A stretch of 64,000 nt of DNA from Janthinobacterium sp. TND4EL3 (GTDB taxonomy: Bacteria; Pseudomonadota; Gammaproteobacteria; Burkholderiales; Burkholderiaceae_D): positions 186,001-250,000 of the forward strand of contig NZ_FTMV01000008.1 in the NCBI RefSeq assembly GCF_900156175.1, written 5' to 3'. Of the stretch, positions 32,811 through 42,698 are shown in pieces (positions within the stretch are counted from its first letter, which is position 1; each line of letters opens with the position of its first letter). Made by a program: the position numbers and the translations under genes. The notes under the pieces were generated by a model that was not told the DNA's origin, ran no database searches, and saw only the letters and a list, made by a program, of their open reading frames with translations.

Positions 32811-35800
32811 GGAATTTCTCCTGCTTCGCCACCGCGAAGCGCAAATAAAGAATGGGCAACAACAGCAGAGTCAAGGCAGTCGCCGTGATCAAGCCGCCAA
32901 TCACCACAATGGCCAGAGGGCGCTGGATTTCCGAGCCTGGCCCGCTGGCGAACAGCAGCGGGATCAGGCCAAAGGCCGTAATCGAGGCGGTCATCATCAC
33001 GGGGCGCAGGCGGCGGCGCGCCCCCTGCACCACAAGCTCTGCCAGGGCCATGCCTTCGGCACGCAGCTGATTGAAATAACTGACCAGAACGATTCCATTG
33101 AGCACCGTAATACCCAGCAAGGCGATAAAGCCCACGGACGCCGGCACGGACAGATACTCACCCGTGGCCCACAAGGCAACGATGCCGCCCACCAAGGCGA
33201 ACGGGATGATCGACAGAATCAGCAGCGCCTGGCGTACCGAGCGGAAGGTGGAAAACAACACGATAAAGATCAGTCCCAAAGCCACCGGAACGACGACGCC
33301 CAGGCGCGCGGCCGCACGCTGCTGGTTCTCGAACTGGCCGCCCCAGGTGATGCGGTAGCCGGTCGGCAAGGCAAGGGTCTTGGCGACGCTGGCCTTGGCC
33401 TCGTTGACGAAGCCCACCAGGTCGCGCCCGCTGACATTGGCAATCACCACGCTGTAGCGGCTGCCCATCTCGCGGTCGATCTTGACCGGTCCTTCGGCGC
33501 GTTCCAGCTTCGCCACAGTGCTGAGCGGCACGCTGCTGCCATCTTTGGCGGTAATGCGTACGGCGGCAAAATCCGTCGGCGACAGGCGGATGGACTCGTC
33601 GGCGCGCAACACGATTGGTGTTCGGCGGTTGCCTTCGACCGCATGCCCGGTCTGCTGGCCTTCGATCTGCACCCGCAACGCATCCTGGATTTCCTCAACG
33701 CTCAAGCCCAGGCGGCCCGCCTGCAGGCGGTCGACAGCCACACGCAGGTATTGCACGCCATCGTTTTGCACCGTGTACACATCCTGATTGCCTGGTATGG
33801 TTTTCAGCACGGTTTCCACCTGCGACGCGAACTGGTTCAGCTGCGCCAGGTCGGGACCGAAGATTTTCACGGCGATATCGCCGCGCACGCCAATAATCAT
33901 CTCGCTCACGCGCATTTCGATCGGCTGCGTAAAACTGTATTTAATGCCAGGTAACTGGTCGAGTACCTTGCGGATCTCGTCCATCAGCGCTTCCTTGCCC
34001 TTCATCCGCCATTCGCCGCGTGGCTTGAGCAAGAGATAGGTGTCGGTTTGATTCAAGCCCATCGGGTCGAGACCGATCTCGTCAGAACCCGCGCGCGCCA
34101 CCACGCCCGTCACTTCCGGCAGCGCCTGCATCAGGGCCTGATGTATCTTGAGGTCCAGTGCAGCGCTTTGCTCCAGGCTGACGGAAGGCAGCTTTTCGAT
34201 GCCGACAATCAGGTCGCCCTCATCCATGGTTGGCATGAACGTCTTGCCCACCTGTGTGTAGAGCAAGCCCGCGCCGAGCAGCATGACTGCGGCGCCGATA
34301 GCAACCACGCGTTGCCGGCGCATGCTCCAGGCCAGCACGGGTTCGTACCAGATCAGCAGCTTGCGCGGCAACCAGGGTTCCTGATGCGCTACCTCGCGTA
34401 GCAGATACGAGGCCAGCACGGGAATGACGGTCAACGACAGCAGCAGCGAGCCTGCCAGTGCAAAGACGATGGCCAGGGCGACCGGGGCAAAGAATTTGCC
34501 TTCCAGATCCTGCAAGGTCAGCAGCGGCAAAAAGACCGTGATGATGATGACGATGCCGGAAGTGACAGGGACGGCCACTTCGCGCACCGCCCGGTAAATC
34601 GTATGCAGGCGCGGCAACTTGCCCGCCGTCGGGTCGTGCGCCAGCCTTTGGACGATGTTTTCCACCACCACCACAGCCGCATCGACCAGCATGCCGATGG
34701 CAATGGCCAAGCCGCCCAGACTCATCAGATTGGCCGACATATTGAAGCCGCGCATGAGAATGAAGGTGATCAGCGCCGCCAGCGGCAAGACCAGTGCTAC
34801 TGTGAGAGCCGCGCGCATGTTTCCGAGGAACAGGACCAGGAGTACGACGACAATCACCGTTGCCTCCAGCAGCGCCGACGAGACGGCGCCCACGGCTTTC
34901 GAAACGAGCTCGGCCCGGTCATAGAAAACATTCAGGGTGACGCCCTTTGGCAAGGTCGGCTGGATCTCGCCGAGCTTCTTGCGCACACCTTCAACCACTT
35001 GCTGCGCATTGGCGCCGGCAAGACCCAGCACCAGTCCCTGCACCGCCTCCCCTTTGCCGCTCTGGGTGACGACGCCATAGCGTGTCAGCGAGCCGATACG
35101 CACGTCGGCCAGTGCGCCCACGCGTAGCGGCGCCCCATTTTGCACCGTGACGACGACCGCGCGCAGATCATCGAGGCTGGTGATGCTGCCCTCGCTACGC
35201 ACGAGTAGTACTTCATCGCCTTCACCCAGGCGTCCGGCACCGTCGTTGCGGTTGTTGGCACGGATGGCCTCGCTCAACTGCGCCAGGGTGACACCGCCTG
35301 CCGCCATGGCCAGTGGATTGGGCACGACCTCGAAGGCGCGCACGACACCGCCCAGGGCATTCACATCGGCCACGCCGGGCACCGTGCGCAAGGCGGGCCG
35401 GATCACCCAGTCGAGCAAGCTGCGGCGCTCGGCCAGGGAAAGACCGCCGCCCTCGATGGTAAACATGAACATTTCCCCGAGCGGCGTGGTAACCGGAGCC
35501 ATGCCGCCGCTGATGCCACTCGGCAAGCTGTCCGTGATGCCGGCCAGCCGCTCACTGACTTGCTGGCGTGCCCAGAAGATATCGGTGCCGTCCTGAAAGT
35601 CGATGGTTACGTCGGCTAGGCCGTATTTCGTGACCGACCGCAGGACCTTGGTCTTCGGAATGCCCAGCATTTCAACTTCAACCGGCACCGCAATACGGCT
35701 TTCCACCTCTTCCGGCGTCATGCCGGGGGCTTTCATGATGATCTTGACCTGTGTACTGGAAACATCAGGAAAGGCATCGATGGGCAGCTGCTTGAACGCA

Positions 35801-35886
35801 TACCACCCGGCGCCGCCCAGCATCAGCGCTGCGAGCAGAACAAACAGGCGTTGCGAGAGGCATGCCTGGATCAGGCGGGCGAGCAT
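32803..35886 (-). CDS. Heavy-metal efflux RND transporter (CzcA family)
   Basis: Inner-membrane proton-driven pump of 1027 aa with the twelve segments and two large periplasmic loops of RND proteins. The start 'ACLSQRLFVLLAALMLGGAG' and 'GTDIFWARQQVSERL' are typical of the CzcA/HME group. The membrane signature in segment 4 reads 'AIAIGMLVDAAVVVVEN'; it is neither the DFG…DGA…VEN type of Zn/Co pumps nor the CusA type, so the metal cannot be named. Its start overlaps the MFP stop by one base. With HupE downstream, nickel, cobalt, zinc or a related divalent ion is likely. Confidence 0.9.
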   Translation of the reverse strand: MLARLIQACLSQRLFVLLAALMLGGAGWYAFKQLPIDAFPDVSSTQVKIIMKAPGMTPEEVESRIAVPVEVEMLGIPKTKVLRSVTKYGLADVTIDFQDGTDIFWARQQVSERLAGITDSLPSGISGGMAPVTTPLGEMFMFTIEGGGLSLAERRSLLDWVIRPALRTVPGVADVNALGGVVRAFEVVPNPLAMAAGGVTLAQLSEAIRANNRNDGAGRLGEGDEVLLVRSEGSITSLDDLRAVVVTVQNGAPLRVGALADVRIGSLTRYGVVTQSGKGEAVQGLVLGLAGANAQQVVEGVRKKLGEIQPTLPKGVTLNVFYDRAELVSKAVGAVSSALLEATVIVVVLLVLFLGNMRAALTVALVLPLAALITFILMRGFNMSANLMSLGGLAIAIGMLVDAAVVVVENIVQRLAHDPTAGKLPRLHTIYRAVREVAVPVTSGIVIIITVFLPLLTLQDLEGKFFAPVALAIVFALAGSLLLSLTVIPVLASYLLREVAHQEPWLPRKLLIWYEPVLAWSMRRQRVVAIGAAVMLLGAGLLYTQVGKTFMPTMDEGDLIVGIEKLPSVSLEQSAALDLKIHQALMQALPEVTGVVARAGSDEIGLDPMGLNQTDTYLLLKPRGEWRMKGKEALMDEIRKVLDQLPGIKYSFTQPIEMRVSEMIIGVRGDIAVKIFGPDLAQLNQFASQVETVLKTIPGNQDVYTVQNDGVQYLRVAVDRLQAGRLGLSVEEIQDALRVQIEGQQTGHAVEGNRRTPIVLRADESIRLSPTDFAAVRITAKDGSSVPLSTVAKLERAEGPVKIDREMGSRYSVVIANVSGRDLVGFVNEAKASVAKTLALPTGYRITWGGQFENQQRAAARLGVVVPVALGLIFIVLFSTFRSVRQALLILSIIPFALVGGIVALWATGEYLSVPASVGFIALLGITVLNGIVLVSYFNQLRAEGMALAELVVQGARRRLRPVMMTASITAFGLIPLLFASGPGSEIQRPLAIVVIGGLITATALTLLLLPILYLRFAVAKQEKFHD

Positions 35887-37001
35887 CAGCTGCCCCCTTT
35901 CTCGCCCAGCCAGGAGCCTTTCAGGGCCACGACACCGGTGACGGCGATTTTTTCACCGGCCTTGAGCATGCCGGACACCCGCACGCGCTGCCCTGCGCTA
36001 CTGACGACGGCGACCGGACGCGCTTCAAAACCGTCCTTGGAGTGCACAAATACATAGGCTTGCTTGCCATCGTGCGCCAGCGCGGCCAGTGGCACGTCCC
36101 AGGCGGCCGTATTGGCGCCCAGTGGCAATTGCACTGTGACCATTTCGCCGGGCCGCAAGCCGCTGGTGCCGGCATCGAGTTCCGCGCGGATGGTGACCGT
36201 CTGGCTGCCTGGCGCGACGACGGGGCTGATACTGACGATGCGTGCCTTGCTGTTGCGCCCCTCGACCTGCAGGGTACCACCTACACGCCAGGCCGCGGAT
36301 TGCGCTGCGGGCGCCTGGATTTCCAGTGCCAGGCGATCGAGTTGCGTCAGGTGCAGCAAGGCGGTGGTGGGATCGATGCGCTGGCCTGGTTTGACTTCGA
36401 TCTGGGTCACGATGCCGGCCTGGGTAGCCGTCAGCGTCACTCCATCCTCCAGCTTGCCGCTGGCAATAATGCGCTCGATTGCCTGCGCAGGCAGACCGGC
36501 CAGGCGCAGCGCAGCTTTAGCCTGCCGCAATGTCGCTTCGCTGTCTTGTAACGCTGTCTGCGCTTCCTGAACGCGGCGCTGGGCGATGATGCCTTCATCG
36601 AACAAGACGCGTTCGCGCTGCGCAGTCTGGCGGGCCAGGCCGGCCCGGCTCGCAGCTTGCAGCAATTGCAATTGCAAAGGCCCGAGTTCCTGGCTCACCA
36701 GACGCAGCAATGGTGCGCCGCGCTTGACTACCTGGTTCGGTTGTACGTACAACTGGACCGCCAGGCCCGTCAAGGGGGAGCTGACAATCTGTTCGCCACT
36801 GGCGGGCAACGTGACTTGTGCAGGCAGGTTCAGCACGACCAACTCGGCATCGCGCTGCAATGCCCGCACTTGAATATCGAGGGCTTTCATCTGCTGTTCC
36901 GTGACAGCAAATTTGGCCGAACGCTCCGCAGCGGACGACGGAAGGCACAATGCCAGCGCAAGCGCCAGACACAGGGGCGAGAGTATTTCTCTTGTTTTCA
37001 T
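35886..37001 (-). CDS. RND membrane fusion protein (CzcB-like)
   Basis: Periplasmic adaptor of 371 aa linking the RND pump to the outer-membrane factor. A signal peptide (to about residue 24) is followed by lipoyl-like halves around an alpha-hairpin ('LLQAASRAGLARQTAQRERV') and a beta-barrel plus membrane-proximal domain. AGGAAAG ribosome binding site at the 37001 start. It lacks the N-terminal His-rich segment found in CzcB. Confidence 0.88.
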   Translation of the reverse strand: MKTREILSPLCLALALALCLPSSAAERSAKFAVTEQQMKALDIQVRALQRDAELVVLNLPAQVTLPASGEQIVSSPLTGLAVQLYVQPNQVVKRGAPLLRLVSQELGPLQLQLLQAASRAGLARQTAQRERVLFDEGIIAQRRVQEAQTALQDSEATLRQAKAALRLAGLPAQAIERIIASGKLEDGVTLTATQAGIVTQIEVKPGQRIDPTTALLHLTQLDRLALEIQAPAAQSAAWRVGGTLQVEGRNSKARIVSISPVVAPGSQTVTIRAELDAGTSGLRPGEMVTVQLPLGANTAAWDVPLAALAHDGKQAYVFVHSKDGFEARPVAVVSSAGQRVRVSGMLKAGEKIAVTGVVALKGSWLGEKGGS

Positions 37002-37225
37002 GATTCTTTCCTGAATGAGACAGACAGGGCTACCGGGTAATCGAGGCCATGGCCCGCAGGCCAGGCACACCAACGCTCCCCAGACGCGCCAGAGTGGCGG
37101 CTGTGAAGGAAGGCAGCAAAAGGTAAAAGATGCAACGAGGACAGAGACGCGCGGCGCATCAGGGCGCGCATCTACTCCGGCAAATGCTTGATGGGGAGCG
37201 CAGGCTCCCGGTCATACAGACGGAG

Positions 37226-37621
37226 TTAGGCTGTCAGCGCGTCGCTACAAGGCGGGCGGAACGGAGGGTCGTACGAGGGGAGCGGCAAGCGCAGGGTGAC
37301 GAATTGCGGCGGGACATTAGCGTCCGCAGCCAGCATCGAAAAACCACCGAAGGCGGTATCCGGGAAAAACTGAAGGTGGTCGACGGCGTGCAGGGCCTGG
37401 TGTCCGGACTTGCCGAGCACCTCATTGTTACGATCATCATGATCGCCGTCATTGCTGTGGCCCAAGTGCGCATGCTCATGTTCACCTGCATCCTGGTCGA
37501 GCTGGCCGATATGCGCCATCTCATGTGCCAGGCGAACGCTGCTCCCCGTCCATGCGCCGCTGTTCGTCATGAACATAACGAACAGGAAAAAAGCGAGGTA
37601 GTTGGAGAGGGACTTGCGCAT
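37226..37621 (-). CDS. CzcI-like exported protein
   Basis: Exported protein of 131 aa with an N-terminal signal or anchor and a His/Asp-rich centre ('RLAHEMAHIGQ' then 'EHEHAHLGHSND'). CzcI-type proteins have this build and are the first gene of czc-like operons; their role in induction is poorly known. It precedes the MFP gene by 224 bases and faces the response regulator gene at 38053. Confidence 0.7.
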   Translation of the reverse strand: MRKSLSNYLAFFLFVMFMTNSGAWTGSSVRLAHEMAHIGQLDQDAGEHEHAHLGHSNDGDHDDRNNEVLGKSGHQALHAVDHLQFFPDTAFGGFSMLAADANVPPQFVTLRLPLPSYDPPFRPPCSDALTA

Positions 37622-38052
37622 GCCCGGAATGTATCACGCCTGTCATGACTTTGCGAGGGCTACTTGCAAGAGAAAAATTTCACCACAACACATGAAAAAC
37701 ATTTAGAAAACAATTAGGTCGACATTTCTTAGAAGCATCTTAACATTCAGACACGCGGTAGTCATAAGCACCATCCCTCTACAATGCGTTCTGCTCTTTG
37801 TAAGCCTGCCGACCGATAGCGCGCCCTTCTTGGTCACCGCTCACATCAAGGCGCTGTTGTGAAAATTTAAAAAGTGCAGGAACCTTTGATCGTATTCTAG
37901 TCAGCACAGGTAAACAGTTCAATTCTGACAGGATTGTAATCCTGGCGTTAGACGACTGTCACCTTTCCAAGGTAGACTAAAGACAGAGAACGACGGGTAT
38001 CTTCGCCATCCGCAGAACGTGGACACAGCAGTTGAACAAGTGGAAAAGTGAT
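37622..38052. promoter_or_regulatory. Divergent regulatory region of the RND and copper two-component operons
   Basis: About 430 bases without a gene. A palindrome with arms CAGGATT and AATCCTG (37929-37944) lies inside a wider pair TGACAG (37926-37931) and CTGTCA (37956-37961), with ACCTT/AAGGT arms at 37961-37973. CopR/CusR-type regulators bind such TGACA-containing dyads, so this may be the autoregulatory site of the operon at 38053. An AT-rich stretch at 37670-37760 could hold the promoter of the leftward operon. Confidence 0.5.
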
Positions 38053-38724
38053 ATGCGATTATTAGTGGTGGAAGACGAGCAAAAGGCGGGCGAATATATC
38101 CAGAAAGGTCTGAACGAGTCTGGCTTTGTGGTTGACTTGGCGAGAACTGGACCCGACGGACTTCACGCCGCCACTACTGCCCACTATGACCTCATCGTGC
38201 TTGACGTCATGCTTCCAGGCTTAGATGGTTGGCAAATCATCGCGGAGTTACGCAAAACGGTCGATACGCCGGTGCTGTTTCTTACCGCACGGGATGGACT
38301 CGATGACCGCATCAAAGGGTTGGAGCTTGGTGCGGATGATTACTTAGTCAAGCCATTCGCTTTTGTTGAGTTGCTTGTTCGTATTCGAACGTTGTTGCGC
38401 CGAGGGCCGATCAGAGAAGCTGATATTTTTCAGATTGCCGATCTTGAACTGGACATTCCCAAGCGAAGAGTCATACGCGCCGGTGTTCGGATTGATTTGA
38501 CTGCAAAAGAATTTGCACTTTTGCATTTATTATCCAAACGGGTCGGACAAGTTTTGTCCCGGCCGTTGATTGCATCGCAAGTCTGGGACATGAATTTTGA
38601 CAGCGACACGAACGTGGTGGATGTCGCGGTACGCCGTCTACGTGCAAAAATTGACGACCCCTTCGAGGTCAAACTGATCCATACGATTCGGAGTATGGGC
38701 TATGTGTTAGAAGATAGGCAATGA
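38053..38724 (+). CDS. Heavy-metal response regulator (CopR/CusR-like)
   Basis: OmpR-family response regulator of 223 aa. The receiver begins '[20 protein letters not shown]', a stretch typical of CusR/CopR/IrlR regulators, with the phosphorylated Asp in '[11 protein letters not shown]' and Lys in 'LVKPFAF'. The C-terminal winged helix holds '[12 protein letters not shown]' and ends '[11 protein letters not shown]'. The ATG at 38053 is preferred over the upstream TTG at 38032. Expected to activate copper genes in response to periplasmic Cu or Ag. Confidence 0.9.
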   Translation: MRLLVVEDEQKAGEYIQKGLNESGFVVDLARTGPDGLHAATTAHYDLIVLDVMLPGLDGWQIIAELRKTVDTPVLFLTARDGLDDRIKGLELGADDYLVKPFAFVELLVRIRTLLRRGPIREADIFQIADLELDIPKRRVIRAGVRIDLTAKEFALLHLLSKRVGQVLSRPLIASQVWDMNFDSDTNVVDVAVRRLRAKIDDPFEVKLIHTIRSMGYVLEDRQ

Positions 38725-40148
38725 AGATCAAGAACTGGTCTCTCACAACTCAGCTGGGGGCGCTCTTCGCCTGCATCTCGGCAATTGTATTTTCAGCCTT
38801 AGGCATCTATCTCTATCAAGCACTCGCAGCACAGCTCCAGGCACGGGATGATGCAGACCTTGTTGACCGTATTGTGTTCATAAGGCATATGCTTGAGGAA
38901 ACACCGAGTGTAGAATCGATTCGTGTGGATCCACACCGCTTTTTAGATGCGGTCGATTTGCATGGCGGCTTTTTGCTCGTTATGCAGGCACAAAACGGTG
39001 AAGAATTAACCCGCAATACCAGTGAACGTTCATTTATGCATGCCAATGGCGCTGTGCCGGCTGAGACGATGCCAGAGCCATCTCATGTACGTGCTGCGCC
39101 AGGGCATAGCGAACCCAACCTAAGGGCCATCGCAGCGCTAGGTACTGTTGGTTCGACAGGTTCCGTGGTGCAAATCACGCTCGCCCGGAGCGAAGAGAGT
39201 CGCGCAGCTGTTCTATCTGCATACAAGTTAAAAGTTCTTGCTTCAGGCTTCTTTGGTGCTGTGCTAACAGCCCTACTGGGGTTTCTGCTTGTGCGTCGCG
39301 CGTTGCACAAAGTGAAGCTCTTCGCGCAGCAAGCTCAGCAAGTCAGCGCGCACAATTTGGAAGTGCGCTTGCATGCAAAATCAGCCCCGAAGGAATTCCA
39401 GATACTGGCTGATTCGTTCAATGAGGTGCTTGACCGCTTGCAAAATAGCTTTAATAACCTTTCCCGGTTCGCAGATGACCTGGCACATGATTTGCGTACG
39501 CCGCTCAACAATCTGATGGTGCAAACAGAAGTTGCCCTGTCTCACCCCAGAGAATCGGAGGAATATCAAAACCTGCTCTCATCTAACTACGAGGAGTTTG
39601 GCCGTCTAGCTAGAATGGTGGAAAGTATATTATTTTTGGCACGGGCTGACCATGACCAAGTTTTGCTAGCAACTGAACAGCTTGACATGGATGTTGAGCT
39701 GACGCGAATCGCCGAGTATTTTGAAGGGCCGGCATCCGACGCCGGGATATCAATCATCGTCATTGCCACTGGTAAAGTGCTTGCTGATGGACTCCTACTT
39801 CGCCGCGCGGTGAGCAACCTTGTATCGAACGCCATTCGGTACACCCAAAAGGGTGAAACCATCACGCTCAAGGCGATAGCTGACGACGACGGGGCCGTGG
39901 TTTCCGTTTCCAATCCTGGCCCAGGCATCATGCAGGAACACCTGCCGCGGCTGTTTGACCGATTCTACCGTTCCGATAAATCGAGGTCCAGTACGTCAGC
40001 CTCCGCTGGCTTGGGTCTTTCAATCGTCAAATCGATCATGACGCTTCACCATGGCCGCGCCAGCGTCATGAGTGAGCTTAGTGGAGTTACTCAATTCACG
40101 CTTTTTTTTCCTGACACGACACCACCGAACGAAACAGTTAAGCGCTGA
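38721..40148 (+). CDS. Heavy-metal sensor histidine kinase (CopS/CusS-like)
   Basis: Membrane sensor kinase of 475 aa; its ATG overlaps the stop of the regulator gene (ATGA). Two membrane segments (residues ~12-34 and ~175-197) flank a periplasmic loop of ~140 aa that senses metal. The H-box '[16 protein letters not shown]' contains the phosphorylated His, and ATP-binding motifs follow ('[11 protein letters not shown]', '[10 protein letters not shown]'). The heavy-metal sensor kinase subfamily is the best match. Confidence 0.9.
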   Translation: MKIKNWSLTTQLGALFACISAIVFSALGIYLYQALAAQLQARDDADLVDRIVFIRHMLEETPSVESIRVDPHRFLDAVDLHGGFLLVMQAQNGEELTRNTSERSFMHANGAVPAETMPEPSHVRAAPGHSEPNLRAIAALGTVGSTGSVVQITLARSEESRAAVLSAYKLKVLASGFFGAVLTALLGFLLVRRALHKVKLFAQQAQQVSAHNLEVRLHAKSAPKEFQILADSFNEVLDRLQNSFNNLSRFADDLAHDLRTPLNNLMVQTEVALSHPRESEEYQNLLSSNYEEFGRLARMVESILFLARADHDQVLLATEQLDMDVELTRIAEYFEGPASDAGISIIVIATGKVLADGLLLRRAVSNLVSNAIRYTQKGETITLKAIADDDGAVVSVSNPGPGIMQEHLPRLFDRFYRSDKSRSSTSASAGLGLSIVKSIMTLHHGRASVMSELSGVTQFTLFFPDTTPPNETVKR

Positions 40149-40190
40149 AAATGGATTTTCGAGGACAGAAATCTTGTGCTCAGTGGTTAG

Positions 40191-40676
40191 CTACCCGAGC
40201 TGCAGTTCCCAGTACCCCACATCAATCCACTGATCAAATTTACGGCCAACTCGCTTGAACATGGCCACTTTCTCGAATCCCAGGCGTTCGTGCAAGGCGA
40301 CGCTACCGTCGTTGGGCTGTGCGATGCCGCCGATGACCACTTGTAACTGCCGTTCACGCAAGTCATCGATGAGCGCGCTGTATAGCTGCCGGCCGATGCC
40401 CTGGCCCACACACTCGTGCGCCACGTAGACCGTCGATTCGACCGAAAAACGATAGGCGCTACGGGCACGCCAGGGCGTTGCGTATGCGTAGCCGACTATC
40501 TCGCTGTCGCGTTCAAAGACGTACCACGGCAACTGCGCACCCACAGAGACGATGCGCTGGGCCATCTCATCGATAGCGACTATCTGCTCTTCAAACGTGA
40601 TGGTGGAACTGCTGACGTAATGGTTGTAGATCGTGGCGATCGCAGCAGCATCGGTGGTAGTGGCAAGTCGAATCAT
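40191..40676 (-). CDS. arsN1: GNAT N-acetyltransferase, ArsN1/phosphinothricin acetyltransferase type
   Basis: GNAT-family acetyltransferase of 161 aa. The acetyl-CoA loop is 'ECVGQGIGRQLYSALIDD', and 'SSTITFEEQ' near residue 22 is shared with phosphinothricin acetyltransferases. In arsenic operons this type is ArsN1, which acetylates the amino group of arsinothricin, an arsenic antibiotic, and also phosphinothricin. Last gene of the ars operon, 104 bases after the FMN reductase gene. The exact substrate is inferred from context. Confidence 0.78.
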   Translation of the reverse strand: MIRLATTTDAAAIATIYNHYVSSSTITFEEQIVAIDEMAQRIVSVGAQLPWYVFERDSEIVGYAYATPWRARSAYRFSVESTVYVAHECVGQGIGRQLYSALIDDLRERQLQVVIGGIAQPNDGSVALHERLGFEKVAMFKRVGRKFDQWIDVGYWELQLG

Positions 40677-40779
40677 CAGCGGGATCCATATAGACGTGAA
40701 GTGGCAGGAAGCAGCCCGGCCGCAAACTGCGCACGGCGACCAGAAGTGTCATTCTAGCAATAATCCTTCATATGTGGCC

Positions 40780-41439
40780 TCACGGCGCATTGCGTTGAGT
40801 AGGATCGCGCAGGAATGCCGGCGAAGGCCCTGTACCTCCCGAGCGGGCCCGCTCCCGTCCTGCGGCGTCGGCCCACCAGATCAATTGGGAAAAAGTGCGC
40901 TCAATATAGGATACCCAACGCGTACTATCGACTTCAGGCGCAAAGCTGCCATCGGCAGAAAAAACAGTATGTGCGGACGGAATATGGATCATGGCCGACA
41001 CCGGCAAACAGCCCAGCTCGGACAGAAACGTACGCATACCGACCGCTGCCCGCACGCCACCCCACTGCCCTGCCGAATAAGTCACGATGGCGCTGGGCTT
41101 GAAGGAAAACAGGGAACTGCCAAAGTGGTTCAGTAAATGCATCAGTGCCGGACTCATTGAATGATTGTACTCAGGACTGACCATCACATACCCATCGGCG
41201 CTGGCAATTTCACTGGCCAGATGCTCTAGCGGCAGGGGCGCCCGCCCCTGTGCATAGGAAAAGTGCGGCTTGAACACGTCACCCAGGTCGTAGTCGAGTG
41301 GATCGATGAGCTCCACATTGTGGCCATCGCGGCTGCACTGCGCCGCGCAGGCCTTGGCGACGCGTTCGCCCACGCGCGCTGGCAGGGGCGGTGTGCTGGT
41401 GCGAATAGAACCGAGAAACACCAGAATTTTCATCTTCAT
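40780..41439 (-). CDS. NADPH-dependent FMN reductase family protein
   Basis: Flavodoxin-like FMN reductase of 219 aa. The phosphate-binding loop 'VFLGSIRTSTPPLP' and the FMN loop 'SPEYNHSMSPALMHLLNHFG' are both clear. It is distinct from the neighbouring ArsH, although both share the fold. Enzymes of this family reduce quinones, chromate or FMN; the role in the ars operon is not known. Start at 41439 has an AAGG site. Confidence 0.85.
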   Translation of the reverse strand: MKMKILVFLGSIRTSTPPLPARVGERVAKACAAQCSRDGHNVELIDPLDYDLGDVFKPHFSYAQGRAPLPLEHLASEIASADGYVMVSPEYNHSMSPALMHLLNHFGSSLFSFKPSAIVTYSAGQWGGVRAAVGMRTFLSELGCLPVSAMIHIPSAHTVFSADGSFAPEVDSTRWVSYIERTFSQLIWWADAAGRERARSGGTGPSPAFLRDPTQRNAP

Positions 41440-41516
41440 TTTAACCTTTTCAGCCAAAACCTCGGCTATGTCATGGTGCAGTGACGGCCCGAGAAGCGGG
41501 CCAACGTGAAAACAGC

Positions 41517-42260
41517 CTATTTGCTTGGCGTCTCGTGATCCATGGCCGCTTCGGCGAGGACGCGTACTTCGGCCGGCAGGGATTCCTTGCGTTCGCTATA
41601 GCGGCTAGTCAGGTAATCCGAGCGATCGCGCACCACCAGGGTGAATTTATATAGCTCCTCCATGACGTCGACCAGGCGGTCGTAGTACGGCGACGGCTTC
41701 ATTCGGTCGTTGTCGTCGAACTCCTGGTATGCCTTGGCAACGGACGACTGGTTCGGGATGGTCACCATGCGCATCCAGCGGCCTAGTACGCGCAAGCCGT
41801 TGACGGCGTTGAACGATTGCGAGCCGCCCGATACTTGCATAACAGCCAGGGTGCGCCCCTGCGTGGGACGCACGCTACCCATTTCCAGCGGCAGCCAGTC
41901 GATCTGCGACTTGAACACGCCCGTCACGGCGCCATGGCGTTCCGGGCTGCACCAGACCTGGCCTTCCGACCACAGCGACAAGGCGCGCAATTCCTGTACC
42001 TTGGGGTGGTCAGGGCTGACGCTGTCGACCATGGGCAAGCCGTGCGGGTCGAAGACCCGTGTTTCAGCACCGAAGTGCTTCAACAGGCGCTCCGCTTCCA
42101 GGGTCAGCAAGCGGCTGAACGAGCGTTCGCGCAGCGAACCATACAGCAGGAGGATACGCGGCGGGTGCGTGGCCACCGTCGGCGGCGTAAGTTTATCCAG
42201 GGTCGGCGTATCGAGGTGCGCGGCGCTGATGTTGGGCAAGTGATCAGTGAGCTTATGCAT
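41517..42260 (-). CDS. arsH: Arsenical resistance protein ArsH
   Basis: NADPH-dependent FMN oxidoreductase of 247 aa of the ArsH family, which oxidises trivalent organoarsenicals and reduces other substrates. Motifs: '[16 protein letters not shown]' for phosphate, '[20 protein letters not shown]' for FMN and '[20 protein letters not shown]'. The start overlaps the stop of the upstream arsC by 8 bases. In ars operons ArsH protects against methylarsenite. Confidence 0.93.
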   Translation of the reverse strand: MHKLTDHLPNISAAHLDTPTLDKLTPPTVATHPPRILLLYGSLRERSFSRLLTLEAERLLKHFGAETRVFDPHGLPMVDSVSPDHPKVQELRALSLWSEGQVWCSPERHGAVTGVFKSQIDWLPLEMGSVRPTQGRTLAVMQVSGGSQSFNAVNGLRVLGRWMRMVTIPNQSSVAKAYQEFDDNDRMKPSPYYDRLVDVMEELYKFTLVVRDRSDYLTSRYSERKESLPAEVRVLAEAAMDHETPSK

Positions 42261-42684
42261 GTGGCACCACCCGCTTTCCTTGTGCATCGATGACCGCCTC
42301 GCCATCTTCTTTGACAAACCCGCCCAGCTGCGGCAAAGGAAGAATGTCGAGCACGACCTCCGATGGGCGGCACAGTCGCACGCCGAGCGGCGTGACCACG
42401 AAGGGACGATTGATGAGGATGGGATGTGCCAGCATGGCGTCCAACAGGTTCTCGTCGCTGATTTGGGTTTGGTCGAGGCCCTGTTCCAGGTAAGGCGTCC
42501 CCTTCTGACGAATGGCCTCACGCACACTCAAGCCAGCACGGGCAATCAAATCGGCTAGGGTCTCGCGGGTTGGCGGTTGCTGCAGGTATTCGATGACCTG
42601 CGGCTCGACACCAGTATTGCGGATCAACGCCAAGGTGTTGCGCGAGGTACCACAGGCTGGATTGTGATAAATAGTGATATCCAT
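42253..42684 (-). CDS. arsC: Glutaredoxin-coupled arsenate reductase ArsC
   Basis: Arsenate reductase of 143 aa, E. coli R773 type. The catalytic Cys is in '[16 protein letters not shown]', and the substrate arginines lie in '[16 protein letters not shown]'. It reduces As(V) to As(III) with glutathione and glutaredoxin, supplying the substrate for ArsB. It lies 14 bases after arsB and overlaps arsH. Confidence 0.95.
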   Translation of the reverse strand: MDITIYHNPACGTSRNTLALIRNTGVEPQVIEYLQQPPTRETLADLIARAGLSVREAIRQKGTPYLEQGLDQTQISDENLLDAMLAHPILINRPFVVTPLGVRLCRPSEVVLDILPLPQLGGFVKEDGEAVIDAQGKRVVPHA

Positions 42685-42698
42685 AATAGATCCTTTGG

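Noticed and set aside
32584..33954. Open frame of 456 codons on the plus strand
   Set aside because: Antisense to DUF3240 and the RND pump gene, both of which have clear family motifs.
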